Notes: a model not told the origin generated them from the letters alone. A stretch of 63,621 bases of DNA from Lachnospiraceae bacterium (GCA_017518185.1 JAFWWB010000033.1:1-63621); one strand, 5' to 3'; positions 26,032 to 35,227 are shown, numbered from the stretch's first letter. Made by a program: numbers and translations.

Positions 26032-29000
26032 TTAATCCTCCTCCAGCACAGGGAGCTTCAGCTCCTGCCGCTTGTAATTTATCTCCGCGTTGATATATTC
26101 CACGACCTCCGTAAGCTCCTCCCTGGGAGTCACGGCATCGGTATCCGTCGTCACCTTATAGAATGCATTGTTCACGTTACGCCAGGTATAATAGCCGCCG
26201 GGAACCTGGGGTATGCCCTGAACCTGGCCGAACTGCTCCATGAGCTGCTCGTAGGCATCTACCTGCCAGGAGGAATTAGCCAGTGCTTCAAGATTTGCGG
26301 TTGCAACCCTGGCGGAGGCCCCCATAAGACTTTCCATCTCTCGTCCGTAGAGAGTCTGTGTCTCGGCGCTTGTCCACCACTTGAGGAATTCCCAGCTTTC
26401 CTCGGGATGTTTGCTTCCACTCATTATCATGTCAGCAAGACCGGTAGAACCGGTGGCGTGGTTGATGCTGCCGTCGGGCATCTCCAGGCCGGGAACCACG
26501 GTGAAATCCCAGAGTCCCTCGATATCGGGAGCCGAGACCACCAGGTTATTGAACACGGTATAATCGGCAATGATGATAGGACACTCACCGGTACGGAAAC
26601 GTTCTTCCACACTGGTCTCCTTGTCCAGCTTGTAATCGGTATAGAACTCGCAGTAATCCTTGAACACACCCACGGCCACATCGGAGTCCAGGTCGCTTGC
26701 CATACCTCCGTCGCGGTAATACTGACCGCCCGCCTGGTAAAGGAGCATTGCGAAGACCTGCTCACTGGGCAGCATGCCGAACTCCATCTGGTTCTTTGCC
26801 AGGACTGTCATGGCCACCTTAACGTCATCCCAGGTCTCCGGGATCTCCATGCCTATCTCCTTCAATATGTCCTTACGGTAAAACATCATGAGGAAGGTCT
26901 GCGTATCAGGCAGCGCATAGGTGGCTCCGTCATAAGAGAACTGCAGCAGCGCGCTGGGAGAATACCTTTTCACCGTTTCCTCATAATCCGGGAACTGCGT
27001 CAGATCCAGCACCGCATGACGTATGCCGTAATTAACGGGAGTATCGTTTCCGGCGGTTATCATCGAGGCCGTAGCCGCGCCGGTGGCCACCGCCGTGCCT
27101 CCCACCTGTATGGCGACGTCCGGCCCTTCTCCTGCCAGCTCCGCTTTCAGCAGCGTGCTCATATCCACCAGCTGCACGTTAACGGCTATATTGGTCTTTG
27201 CCGTGAAATTCTCGTCTATAAGACTCTTTATGACATTTGCCTGGTCACGGCCGGTACCTACCCAGAGGGTGAGTATGACGCCGTCTTCACCGGGCTCGGC
27301 GATATTGCCTATCTGGTTGTAATCCACGATGAAGGAATAGAAGAGGCGCCTGAGCTCGAACCATGCGCCGGAGAGCCAGTTGGAATGACCTATCTCCGGA
27401 ACCGCATCGGGCGAATAGACGTAGATCCTGTCCACCTGCAGGGGCTGCGCGATGACCTGGCTGATCCAGTTGCCGCAGGCGCGGACATTTCCCTTATAGG
27501 AGGAAAGCACTTCGGTAAAGCGCTCCTGATCGTATATGAGCTCGTCAAGCTGGTCACGCATGGTGATCAGCACTGTGGTCTTGTCCGTGTTGTTGCCGGC
27601 TATCTCCTGAAGCTGCAGGATAGCCACGTTTATCTTGTTCCTGACCACCCTCAGCTCATCCTCAAGACCGGGCAGGGAACGGGTCAGCTGGTAATCACGG
27701 TACTGGTCCGGAGACACGCCGGTGATACGTATTACCTGACGGTAGATGCTGTTGAGATCCTGCACCGAATCCTGCACCAGGGCGATCATCTCGGAGAAAT
27801 CACCCAGGACCACCTCCATGCGGAGGGTGTGCTTTCCTTCAGTAAGGAAGAATTCGTAGGGGGTTCCTTTCTCATCCGAGAGCACATCGGTGCGCCAGCT
27901 CTGCTGATAGCCGAAACCGTAAGATTCAAGCTCGGAAAAAGGAACTTCTCCGTCTATGGAGATCCGTCTTGAAACATATATGCCCCTGACAAAATTCTGC
28001 TTGTCATACAGGGAGATATTATAGAAGCCGTCCTGCGGTACCTCTACCTCCCATTCTATCCACTGTCCCGCATTCTGCCAGCTCTCGCCGCCTATGGAGT
28101 TGTTGAGGAGTTCCCTGGCGCTGGAGGGATAGACCGCCGGTGAAGACTGGTCCTGCCTGGGATAGAGCATCTGTGAGGACGTCTTTACCGCGTTCTCCGC
28201 TTCAATGCGTATGCACTGTCCGGAGGATGCCTTCGCGCCGCTCCTCTCCCAGGCCGCATGCACATCGGCATAATCCTTTAAGGTCTCGGTATTTGAGAAT
28301 ATGATCTCTCCCAGCATCATGGGTTCGCGGAGGGAGAGCATGCTCAGACAGTGGTCGCCGCTCTCCAGATAAACCTTGAGACGGTCCACCACATAGCCGT
28401 TGGAATCGTAACAGTAGCCGGTGACCCATTCGGGTATCTCGATGGCCGTGGGCTTCATGTCGTTGCCCTGGTTATCCTTCACCCAGGCCTTTACCGTGAT
28501 GCCCAGTGCATTAACGTAACTTCCGTCTATATCATTTGTCCAGATCCTGGGGAATTCCAGAAGGGAGAATTCGTCACAGGGCAGCACCCCGTCAAGGAAA
28601 ACGGCGCGCTGAATCTCACTGCTCTTGCCTTCTATGGGATAATACAGTAAAGAAAGGTCATACCAGCCCGCGGTCTCCACACTGAAATCATACTCGATCA
28701 GGCCGGTCTCCCCGGTGATGACGGAATTGCCTTCAAAACCTTCATATCCGCTCTCGATGACGGGCTCCGTCTCCACGCCCCTCTCTTCGTAACGGGAAAA
28801 TGAATCTGCGGGGATGACTATGCTCTCCGCCGGTTCGATATCGGGATGCATCCCGCGGTATTCGTTATATCCGGGAATACCGGTATCAAGAGAATAGGTG
28901 CTGACCAGCTCCCTGTAATCATCGTAACTGTTTTCGGTCTCTGCTCTGGCATCGATACTGCCGCGGAAAAAACAGCCCGCAGTAACGGTAAGAGTAAGTC

Positions 29001-29043
29001 CGAAGCTTACAGCCCTTCTTATACCTTGTTTAAAAGCAGACAT
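26032..29043 (-). CDS. Large extracellular solute-binding protein fused to two carbohydrate-binding-like domains
   Basis: This 1003-residue protein is about twice the usual binding-protein size. It has a signal peptide ending near ARA-ET, then a beta-rich domain (about 75-255), then a CBM35/CBM6-like domain (about 275-420: IRIEAENAVK, GQWIEWEVEVPQDGFYNISL, GKHTLRMEV). A helical stretch (about 425-560) leads to a MalE-type solute-binding domain (about 590-960: ILTLWVGTGRDQANVI, LMMFYRKDILKEIG, ETWDDVKVAM, GSTGLADMIMSGSKHPEESW). The ATG at 29041-29043 has GGGG 6 nt upstream and is preferred over the TTG at 29049. The fusion could let the importer gather substrate directly from polymer. It is the first gene of the importer trio. 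Confidence 0.88.
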   Translation of the reverse strand: MSAFKQGIRRAVSFGLTLTVTAGCFFRGSIDARAETENSYDDYRELVSTYSLDTGIPGYNEYRGMHPDIEPAESIVIPADSFSRYEERGVETEPVIESGYEGFEGNSVITGETGLIEYDFSVETAGWYDLSLLYYPIEGKSSEIQRAVFLDGVLPCDEFSLLEFPRIWTNDIDGSYVNALGITVKAWVKDNQGNDMKPTAIEIPEWVTGYCYDSNGYVVDRLKVYLESGDHCLSMLSLREPMMLGEIIFSNTETLKDYADVHAAWERSGAKASSGQCIRIEAENAVKTSSQMLYPRQDQSSPAVYPSSARELLNNSIGGESWQNAGQWIEWEVEVPQDGFYNISLYDKQNFVRGIYVSRRISIDGEVPFSELESYGFGYQQSWRTDVLSDEKGTPYEFFLTEGKHTLRMEVVLGDFSEMIALVQDSVQDLNSIYRQVIRITGVSPDQYRDYQLTRSLPGLEDELRVVRNKINVAILQLQEIAGNNTDKTTVLITMRDQLDELIYDQERFTEVLSSYKGNVRACGNWISQVIAQPLQVDRIYVYSPDAVPEIGHSNWLSGAWFELRRLFYSFIVDYNQIGNIAEPGEDGVILTLWVGTGRDQANVIKSLIDENFTAKTNIAVNVQLVDMSTLLKAELAGEGPDVAIQVGGTAVATGAATASMITAGNDTPVNYGIRHAVLDLTQFPDYEETVKRYSPSALLQFSYDGATYALPDTQTFLMMFYRKDILKEIGMEIPETWDDVKVAMTVLAKNQMEFGMLPSEQVFAMLLYQAGGQYYRDGGMASDLDSDVAVGVFKDYCEFYTDYKLDKETSVEERFRTGECPIIIADYTVFNNLVVSAPDIEGLWDFTVVPGLEMPDGSINHATGSTGLADMIMSGSKHPEESWEFLKWWTSAETQTLYGREMESLMGASARVATANLEALANSSWQVDAYEQLMEQFGQVQGIPQVPGGYYTWRNVNNAFYKVTTDTDAVTPREELTEVVEYINAEINYKRQELKLPVLEED

Positions 29044-29063
29044 CCGCAACCCCTTTTATATCC

Positions 29064-29672
29064 TCAGTCTTCAAGCCACCAGGCATCCACGCCCTCGGGC
29101 GCTTCCTTAGGCTGATATCTTTTAAGCCCTTTCTCAATGAGAAAGGAAGAAAAATACGTCCACAGTCCCGGCAGAAAGGGCAGCGCCATAAGAGGCAGGA
29201 ACCCTGTATACATGAACAGGTATATGAGCAGCCCTCCGGCCCCCGCAAGCAGCAGGGTCACATACCAGAAACGCAGAGTCACAACAAATGTGAGCATTAC
29301 CAGTTCCGTGAACTTCTTTTCAAAGCGGCTGGTGACCGGGAAGAGCCACAGGGCAAATCCGGCCATGGCCGCAGCGGCCGCAATGCGCAGCATGCTCGTA
29401 GTATTATACAACATTGTTGTGAAAAATGCTATAAAAAAAAGAGAAAAAATAATTCCTTTTGGTAGGTTTTTTAAAAACGCCCTGAAATACTCCTTTGTGG
29501 GATAGCCTCTACCCCGCCGCACGCTCTTCACCACGGAATAATACAGGGCGCAGCAGGATGAGCCCGCAGTGACCACGGGAATGCTCGTCAGGATGAACAA
29601 AAGCCCCAGTATCACCAGCTGTCCCGTCTTATTCATCAGATCGATGAACTTCTGCCCCGGCTTTTCACTCAT
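29064..29672 (-). CDS. DUF624 (YesL-like) membrane protein
   Basis: This 202-residue protein has about five helices and the DUF624 start (FIDLMNKTGQLVILGLLFIL then SIPVVTAGSSCCALYY). The family is common beside sugar ABC importers and two-component systems in Firmicutes and has no fixed function. Its start overlaps the GH26 stop by 8 nt and it ends 20 nt before the large binding protein, so it belongs to the same operon. Confidence 0.9.
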   Translation of the reverse strand: MSEKPGQKFIDLMNKTGQLVILGLLFILTSIPVVTAGSSCCALYYSVVKSVRRGRGYPTKEYFRAFLKNLPKGIIFSLFFIAFFTTMLYNTTSMLRIAAAAAMAGFALWLFPVTSRFEKKFTELVMLTFVVTLRFWYVTLLLAGAGGLLIYLFMYTGFLPLMALPFLPGLWTYFSSFLIEKGLKRYQPKEAPEGVDAWWLED

Positions 29673-31158
29673 AATTTTTTAGATCCGGCAGCTCATCCCT
29701 GCTGATGACAAGCTCCGAGTCGTATACTTTCTTTACCATATCCTCTTCCGTATACTGTTCGGAATACTTTGCAAACTGCCCCGTGCGTACGAACTCTCCC
29801 TGCCAGGTGCAGAAAAAGCCCCACCACGCTCCGTCCCTGGCTGCCAGCTCAGGATCAAAGAGACAGCCGTTCTCACTCATTACCACCATCTTACGGGCAG
29901 GGGTATAATCCGCCGCTTCAAAGAACTTGTTGGTCTGGGGTGTATAGACATGCTCGCCGGGATAGAGATCCTCGCCTATGATATCCACATACTCATCCCC
30001 GGGATACCAGTCCTTATCCTGACCGTTCCAGATCCAGATAAGGTTGTGAAGACCGTATTCATTCCGGAATTTATCATACATGGTGATATACAGCTGCTTA
30101 TAGGCTTCGGCGCCTGACGCGCCCCACCAGAACCAGCCGCCGGCAGCCTCGTGCAGGGGTCTCCAGAGCACCGGGACTCCCGCATCCTGAAGCTTTTTAA
30201 GCTCTCCCGCGATAGCCTCCATATCACGTTCCAGCAGGACATAGCCCTTCTCATCCTGACCGCTCATTATAGCCGCAAGATCTATATCTGTATATTCTTT
30301 ATAGAAACCGCTGTACCACTGCCCCGTGAGATAATCCTCGGGGGCGTTCCAGTGCCAGCAGAAGGTTACTATACCGCCCTTGTTCCAGTAATCGATGGCG
30401 AAATCCGTGGCATGGCCCTTGCTTCCGTTGGCCACTCTGGAAGGAGTATACTCGATGAAGTCAAGGCCAAGGACAGCAGGATATTTACCGCCTGCCGCAT
30501 CGGAGACCGCGTTCATATCCAGACCTATCATGCCTGTGTCGCAGTACTGTCCGGAAAGGATGTGGTTTCCGTAGATGTCCTTGAGATATTTGAAAAGCCG
30601 CTTTGTCTCCTCCGTGGCATCGGGATCGGTAAGCTCGTAATCCGCCGCGTAGATGGCGGGATCGATATCGTCGGAAGGCTTCACCTTAAGCCTGTCGAGC
30701 TTTATCCAGCCCCAGAACTTCGTCACCTCCACCTCATGGCTTCCGGGAGTCATATAGACGCGGCTCAGCACGGAGTCGGTATAGTCTTTGCTCTCGGTAA
30801 CGATGGTCCCCATGGACTCGCCGTCCACTCTCACGTAGTTTTCCTTATAATCCCCGCCGCTGGATGCCGTAAAGGCAAAGTCATAGAAGCCTTCATCCTT
30901 AATATCAACGGTAATGGCAACGCCATCGCCGTCGTCCGCCAGCCCTTCCACATGATCGCCGGAGACCTTTGCAGCCCCAAGGAGCCTGCCTTCTTCAGCT
31001 TCGTATATGTCTGCATCATCCCAGGAGTAGGTCCTGACATCTGCAGCTGCCTGTGTGACAGGCTCCGTGGAGGGAGCGCTTACAGTTCCTTCTTCCCCGC
31101 ATGCCGCCAACGTAACAGCCGACAGAGCCGCAGCCGCGAAAAACCTACTTTTTTTCAT
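29665..31158 (-). CDS. GH26 beta-mannanase lipoprotein with CBM35-like domain
   Basis: This 497-residue surface lipoprotein (lipobox TLAAC, Cys20) has a CBM35-like domain (about 50-160: IYEAEEGRL, GFYDFAFTASSGG, GSHEVEVTKFWGWIKLDRLKV). A GH26 catalytic domain (about 180-480) follows, with acid/base Glu337 in RPLHEAAGGWFWWG and nucleophile Glu429 in VVMSENG. GH26 enzymes hydrolyse beta-1,4-mannans. The ribosome site GGAGG lies in the 3' end of trmO, and the frames overlap by 14 nt. The enzyme starts the sugar-uptake operon and is the main evidence that the operon handles mannan. Some GH26 members act on other beta-glycans, so the exact substrate is not settled. Confidence 0.93.
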   Translation of the reverse strand: MKKSRFFAAAALSAVTLAACGEEGTVSAPSTEPVTQAAADVRTYSWDDADIYEAEEGRLLGAAKVSGDHVEGLADDGDGVAITVDIKDEGFYDFAFTASSGGDYKENYVRVDGESMGTIVTESKDYTDSVLSRVYMTPGSHEVEVTKFWGWIKLDRLKVKPSDDIDPAIYAADYELTDPDATEETKRLFKYLKDIYGNHILSGQYCDTGMIGLDMNAVSDAAGGKYPAVLGLDFIEYTPSRVANGSKGHATDFAIDYWNKGGIVTFCWHWNAPEDYLTGQWYSGFYKEYTDIDLAAIMSGQDEKGYVLLERDMEAIAGELKKLQDAGVPVLWRPLHEAAGGWFWWGASGAEAYKQLYITMYDKFRNEYGLHNLIWIWNGQDKDWYPGDEYVDIIGEDLYPGEHVYTPQTNKFFEAADYTPARKMVVMSENGCLFDPELAARDGAWWGFFCTWQGEFVRTGQFAKYSEQYTEEDMVKKVYDSELVISRDELPDLKNYE

Positions 31159-31825
31159 CCCATACCTCCCTGACCGTGAGTACTTCCCCGTCCACGGTAA
31201 AACGGATGTTCATGCCGTCATAGCTTACCCCCCAGAGCCTTTCCGGGTCATGTATATATGCGGTCCTGGGATCCGCCTTAAGTACATCTTCAACGCTGGT
31301 GAGCTTTTCCTCTCCTATCTCAGCCGCAATCTCCTCCGCAAAAACAACCTGAAGCCTGTGCTCCCCGTCAGAAGAGAATCCGCCCTTTGCCTCAGGGTGC
31401 GCATCCGAATAGGGGAGATAGGGTTTGATATCGAATACCGGAGTGCCGTCCAGCATATCCACACCGCCAACGATTATCACGGGACCTTCTTCCGTATCCG
31501 GGACCACTTCCTTTATCGTTACGCAGGACAGCCCCAGAGGATTGGGCCTGAAGGGACTGCGGCAGGCAAAAACGCCCACGCGCTTCCTGCCTCCCAGCTT
31601 CGGAGGCGCCGCCGTGGCACGCCAGCCGCTCTTGTGGTTTTCGGAAAAATCCCAGATGATCCAGAGATGGGAATACTCCTCAAGCCCCCGCACGGAATCA
31701 GGCTGTCTGTACTTCGGTGTAAAGACTATGCGGCCCTCTGCCGACGGTGCAAGCCCGCTCTGCCTGGGGATCCCGAACTTTTCGGGAAAGGGGGTATATA
31801 TATGCGCTACAGGCTCTATTTCCAT
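31145..31825 (-). CDS. trmO: tRNA-Thr (N6)-methyltransferase TrmO (TsaA)
   Basis: This 226-residue protein methylates N6 of t6A37 in threonine tRNA with AdoMet. It has the family signatures YSHLWIIWDFSENH, RKRVGVFACRSPFRPNPLGL and GVDMLDGTPVFDIKPYLPY. A C-terminal domain (about 140-226) corresponds to that of longer family members. It lies 12 nt after a response-regulator gene and overlaps the GH26 gene, so a housekeeping enzyme bridges a signalling operon and a sugar operon. Confidence 0.94.
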   Translation of the reverse strand: MEIEPVAHIYTPFPEKFGIPRQSGLAPSAEGRIVFTPKYRQPDSVRGLEEYSHLWIIWDFSENHKSGWRATAAPPKLGGRKRVGVFACRSPFRPNPLGLSCVTIKEVVPDTEEGPVIIVGGVDMLDGTPVFDIKPYLPYSDAHPEAKGGFSSDGEHRLQVVFAEEIAAEIGEEKLTSVEDVLKADPRTAYIHDPERLWGVSYDGMNIRFTVDGEVLTVREVWDEKK

Positions 31826-31837
31826 GGTGTGTCCTGA

Positions 31838-32641
31838 TCAGGAAAACAGAGCCGCATTCTGCCATTTTTCCGTCTCAAAATAATTATCGATGGCAGAAAC
31901 TAAATCGGTCCTGTTCATATTTTTCAGGAGATATCCCTGGGGCTTCAGGCTCATGACCTGCATGACAGTGGCCTTGTCGGCCTTCCCGGTGAGAAAGATC
32001 ACCGGTACCCCCGCATATTCCGGCTCGCTCCTCATCATCTCCAGCACCTGCGAGCCGTTGGTGATGGGCATATCATAATCCATCAGCACCAGATCCGGCT
32101 TATGGCCGGTAAGATATTTTATGGCCTGGACCCCGGATTTTACTACCGTCACCTGATAACTGTCCATGAGCCATTTCTTTATGAGCTTCAGAAAGGTCAC
32201 GTCATCATCCACTATGAGTATCTTCTTAGTCCCCTTTTTAAGCGCGGCCTTCTCGGCCTCGTAGGAGAGATCCCCAACCATCTTTTTTATATTGAAGGGC
32301 CTCTCGAAGACTTCCTTCACAAGTCCGGTGGGAATGAGCCTGTAAACCTCTTCGATCTGGCCCGGATGTCCCGCGAGATAAAGCGACTTGGAATCGTCGG
32401 CACAGACGTCCTTCAGAAAAACGAGGACCTTCGTCATGTCGGTAACATCATCGTTTATATAAAGAAGGATAAGGTCAGCTTCATCCTTGTGGGCCTCTAT
32501 CTCCCTTATCTCCGTATCCACGCATATACAGCGTATCCCCTGTTCTTCAAGAGCCGATACCAGCGAGTCCGTAACGAAGGACTGCTCTCTGCGTATGATG
32601 ATGAGCCTGTGCTCTGACGCCTTAGCACTGTCATTCGTCAT
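31838..32641 (-). CDS. Double receiver-domain response regulator without output domain
   Basis: This 267-residue protein is built of two receiver domains. The first (about 10-125) lacks the acidic pair and carries Tyr where the phosphorylated Asp belongs (LLYINDD), so it is degenerate. The second (about 140-258) is complete: acidic pocket ILIVDDDVTF, phospho-acceptor in LVLMDYDMP, Thr in VIFLTGKAD and Lys in GYLLK. No DNA-binding or enzymatic domain follows, so it probably works by protein contact, for example with the HD-GYP protein whose gene overlaps it by 4 nt or with the Hpt protein nearby. Confidence 0.88.
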   Translation of the reverse strand: MTNDSAKASEHRLIIIRREQSFVTDSLVSALEEQGIRCICVDTEIREIEAHKDEADLILLYINDDVTDMTKVLVFLKDVCADDSKSLYLAGHPGQIEEVYRLIPTGLVKEVFERPFNIKKMVGDLSYEAEKAALKKGTKKILIVDDDVTFLKLIKKWLMDSYQVTVVKSGVQAIKYLTGHKPDLVLMDYDMPITNGSQVLEMMRSEPEYAGVPVIFLTGKADKATVMQVMSLKPQGYLLKNMNRTDLVSAIDNYFETEKWQNAALFS

Positions 32642-33687
32642 TCGTCTTCATTCTCCTTCCGGTCACGTAATCTGTATTCCTTATCCTCATCTATCATTTC
32701 AGTCATGATGTCCGCAAAGCGGGGATCGAACTGTCTGCCCCTTCCCTTTACTATCTCTTCACGCACCTGTGCCTGTGACAGCGCCTTGCGGTAGCTGCGG
32801 TTGCTGCTCATGGCGTCATAGGCATCTGCCACTGCGATGATCCTTGCCTCCTCGGGGATATCCTCACCCGTAAGGCCGTCGGGATAGCCTCTTCCGTCAT
32901 AACGCTCATGATGCCATCTGGCCCCGTTGGCAAGGCTCGGCATCTCGATGATATTCCCGAGGATCCTCCCTCCTACCGCCGGATGGGTCTTTATCATGGC
33001 GAATTCCTCATCATTGAGACGGTCGGGCTTGTTTATCACGCTGTCCGGGACCCCTATCTTGCCCACGTCATGGAGCAGACCCATCATATAGATCTCCTCC
33101 TGCCGCTTTTCGTCATAGCCGCATCGTCTCGCTATCTCCCTGGAATACTCCGCCACCCTGGTCGAATGGCCGTTGGTGTAGGTATCCTTCGCATCTATGG
33201 CGGAAGCGAGGGATGCCACCACATGCAGGAAGAGCTGGTCATGCTCCCTGGATTTCTTTTCCAGGGCTTCAGTCTTTTTTTCCACTTCCCCCGCAAGATC
33301 ATGCTGCAGGCGCGTAAGCTCTATGGCATGCTTTACCCTCAGCACCAGCACATTGGGCACAAAGGGCTTCTTGATATAATCCATGGCGCCGTAGGCGAGG
33401 CCTTTTGCCTCTGCGGCCTCATCCTCGTTGGCCGTAAGGAAGATGACCGGTATCTCATGCCCTTTATCCTCACGGTTCCTGATCTCTTTCAGCACATCAA
33501 AGCCGTCCATCCCGGGCATGCAGATGTCGAGAAGTATCAGATCCGGAGCCGGGCCGGTACGGAGATGCTCCAGCAGCTGGTCTCCGCTCTTCAGCACCAC
33601 GGTCTTCATTCCGTTATCATTCAGTATGCTCCATGCCTTCTTAAGGATCATGGGATCGTCGTCTACAACTACAACACGGGCTGTCAT
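32638..33687 (-). CDS. Response regulator with HD-GYP cyclic-di-GMP phosphodiesterase domain
   Basis: This 349-residue protein has a receiver domain (about 1-120, phospho-acceptor in LILLDICMPGMDGF, Lys in KKPF), a coiled linker (about 125-155) and an HD-GYP domain (about 160-335) with HDVGKIGVPD and HHERYDGRGYPDGL. HD-GYP enzymes hydrolyse cyclic-di-GMP, and all main residues are present. It is the first gene of a run with the double receiver, trmO and perhaps the sugar operon, with a ribosome site GGAGGAGAAC and a good promoter upstream. Confidence 0.93.
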   Translation of the reverse strand: MTARVVVVDDDPMILKKAWSILNDNGMKTVVLKSGDQLLEHLRTGPAPDLILLDICMPGMDGFDVLKEIRNREDKGHEIPVIFLTANEDEAAEAKGLAYGAMDYIKKPFVPNVLVLRVKHAIELTRLQHDLAGEVEKKTEALEKKSREHDQLFLHVVASLASAIDAKDTYTNGHSTRVAEYSREIARRCGYDEKRQEEIYMMGLLHDVGKIGVPDSVINKPDRLNDEEFAMIKTHPAVGGRILGNIIEMPSLANGARWHHERYDGRGYPDGLTGEDIPEEARIIAVADAYDAMSSNRSYRKALSQAQVREEIVKGRGRQFDPRFADIMTEMIDEDKEYRLRDRKENEDE

Positions 33688-33745
33688 GTTCTCCTCCGGG
33701 ATAATCTTAATGCCGGGGTCAAAAGCTCATATGACTCCGCATATA

Positions 33746-33774
33746 ATAATATCCCATGCCGGCCATATTGGCAA
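33746..33774 (-). promoter_or_regulatory. Promoter of the HD-GYP/double-receiver operon
   Basis: TTGCCA (33769-33774), a 17-bp spacer and TATTAT (33746-33751) on the minus strand. Transcription would start near 33739, giving a leader of about 50 nt. The region is shared with the divergent Hpt gene. Confidence 0.7.
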
Positions 33775-33846
33775 CAAAAAAAGCTGGTGAACCTCTCCCC
33801 GGCATGATATACTTATCCTGCTCCGGATCTCCGGAAAAAAGGCGGA

Positions 33847-34479
33847 ATGGTAAAAAACATGGAGACAGAGAATAAAAACGAAGCTTCCCCCCCGGAGGCA
33901 GACATACCCGGCATCGATCCCGCGCAAGGCATACTCAACTCAGGCGGTCCTTCCCTTTTCACGGAGACCCTGGGCGATGTCCATGATATCATAGACGACA
34001 AATGCGCAGCCATAGAAAAGTATCTTGAGGAAGGCGATCTAAGGTCCTACACAACGCAGGTCCACGCCCTTAAAACCACCTGCCGCATGATAGGCGCCAT
34101 GGAGCTGGGCGAGCGCTTCTTTACACTCGAAAAGCTGGGAAACGAAAATGACCGCGGAAGGATCGCCGAACTGACCCCGGGCGTGCTTTCGGACTTCAGG
34201 GCACTCAAGCCTTATCTGGAACCCTATTCGGTGAAAAAATCCGGTCCCGACAGGGATTTCGACCGGGAGCAGATGCTCTCCCTTCTGAGCGCCCTTTCCT
34301 CCGCGCTTGAGGAATTTGAACTGACGGCTGCAGGCGAAAACATGGAACAGCTCTGTTCCTTCAGATGCAGCGATGAGATCGCATCAATGATACAGGAACT
34401 GGACACGCTGGTATCCGGGCTTGATTATGACGAAGCCCTGCAGCTTGCGAAGGATATCATCGATAAGATCCAAAAGTAG
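33847..34479 (+). CDS. Histidine phosphotransfer (Hpt) domain protein
   Basis: This protein of about 210 residues has an Hpt four-helix domain (about 38-130) with the phospho-acceptor histidine in QVHALKTTCRMIGAMELGE. The C-terminal part (about 135-210) is helical, possibly a second four-helix domain without histidine. The ATG at 33847 is used. ATG at 33859 is equally possible, and neither has an ideal ribosome site. It is divergent from two receiver proteins and no histidine kinase lies nearby, so it presumably relays phosphate from a kinase encoded elsewhere. Confidence 0.87.
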   Translation: MVKNMETENKNEASPPEADIPGIDPAQGILNSGGPSLFTETLGDVHDIIDDKCAAIEKYLEEGDLRSYTTQVHALKTTCRMIGAMELGERFFTLEKLGNENDRGRIAELTPGVLSDFRALKPYLEPYSVKKSGPDRDFDREQMLSLLSALSSALEEFELTAAGENMEQLCSFRCSDEIASMIQELDTLVSGLDYDEALQLAKDIIDKIQK

Positions 34480-34495
34480 ATAAGCAATAAAAAAA

Positions 34496-34569
34496 TCGGC
34501 GTGACAGGATTTGAACCTGCGGCTTCTACGTCCCGAACGTAGCGCTCTACCAAACTGAGCCACACGCCG
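34496..34569 (-). tRNA. tRNA-Pro (anticodon CGG)
   Basis: This 74-nt cloverleaf on the minus strand has acceptor CGGCGTG/CACGCCG starting with the C1-G72 pair typical of bacterial proline tRNAs. The anticodon stem CTACG/CGTAG encloses TTCGGGA (anticodon CGG). The T-arm is GCAGG-TTCAAAT-CCTGT. CCA is not encoded, and a run of T follows the gene. Confidence 0.97.
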
Positions 34570-34580
34570 TACAAAACGGT

Positions 34581-34610
34581 ATTATACCCCAAAACGTTCG
34601 TCTATGTCAA
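34581..34610 (-). promoter_or_regulatory. Consensus promoter of tRNA-Pro
   Basis: Perfect TTGACA (34605-34610) and perfect TATAAT (34581-34586) lie 18 bp apart, 11 bp upstream of the tRNA. The -35 partly lies just beyond the trmB stop codon at 34602-34604, showing tight packing. Confidence 0.85.
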
Positions 34611-35225
34611 GACTGCCCTGTACTTGCAGATAGGGTTCCCCATCGAGGAAAACTTCTCCTCATATTCGGTCATAACGTTTCCCTCCATGAGCTTTTCATC
34701 GGCATGGAGATCCCTTGTCATATACTCCAGCTCAAAGGCGCTGCCCTCAAGGGCCTCCAGAGCAAAGTCGAAAAGGGTGACGTTATCGGTCTTGAATTCG
34801 ACAAAACCTCCGGGAGCCAGTATCTCAGCGTATCTGGCCAGGAATTCCCTGCCGGGCAGACGCCTTTTGGCATGCCTGTCCTTAGGCCAGGGATCGGAAA
34901 AATTCAGATATATGCCCTTTACCTCACCGGGAGCGAATACCTCGCAGATCTCCTCCGCATCCATGCGTATCAGATACAGGTTATCCTTGGGCTCCTTCTT
35001 CAGCTTATCCAGAGCCTTGATCAGCACGGAGGAATATTTTTCTATGCCCACGAAGCTGTCCCCGGGCCGCATCATGGCCAGGGTATTGATGAAGCGGCCC
35101 TTACCGCAGCCTATCTCTATATACAGCTCTCCCGGCCATTTCCCCTTTATGGACTGCGGCTCATGGACCACCTCCGCCGCCTCCGCTATAGCTTCTCTCG
35201 ATCCGGGTATATTTTTCAGACGCAT
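34602..35225 (-). CDS. trmB: tRNA (guanine-N7-)-methyltransferase TrmB
   Basis: This 207-residue AdoMet enzyme makes m7G46 in tRNA. It has the AdoMet loop IEIGCGKGRFI, the family signature YLNFSDPWPKDRHAKRRL, and FVEFKTDN near the C-terminus. The ATG at 35223-35225 is chosen because the family starts at about this length and a GAGGAAG site lies 11 nt upstream. The longer frame would run into dacF on the opposite strand. Its 5' end is head to head with dacF, 18 bp apart. Confidence 0.94.
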   Translation of the reverse strand: MRLKNIPGSREAIAEAAEVVHEPQSIKGKWPGELYIEIGCGKGRFINTLAMMRPGDSFVGIEKYSSVLIKALDKLKKEPKDNLYLIRMDAEEICEVFAPGEVKGIYLNFSDPWPKDRHAKRRLPGREFLARYAEILAPGGFVEFKTDNVTLFDFALEALEGSAFELEYMTRDLHADEKLMEGNVMTEYEEKFSSMGNPICKYRAVLT

Positions 35226-35227
35226 TG

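Noticed and set aside
26407-27972. Plus-strand open frame of 521 codons
   Set aside because: Antisense to the large binding protein, with no domain pattern and no promoter or ribosome site.
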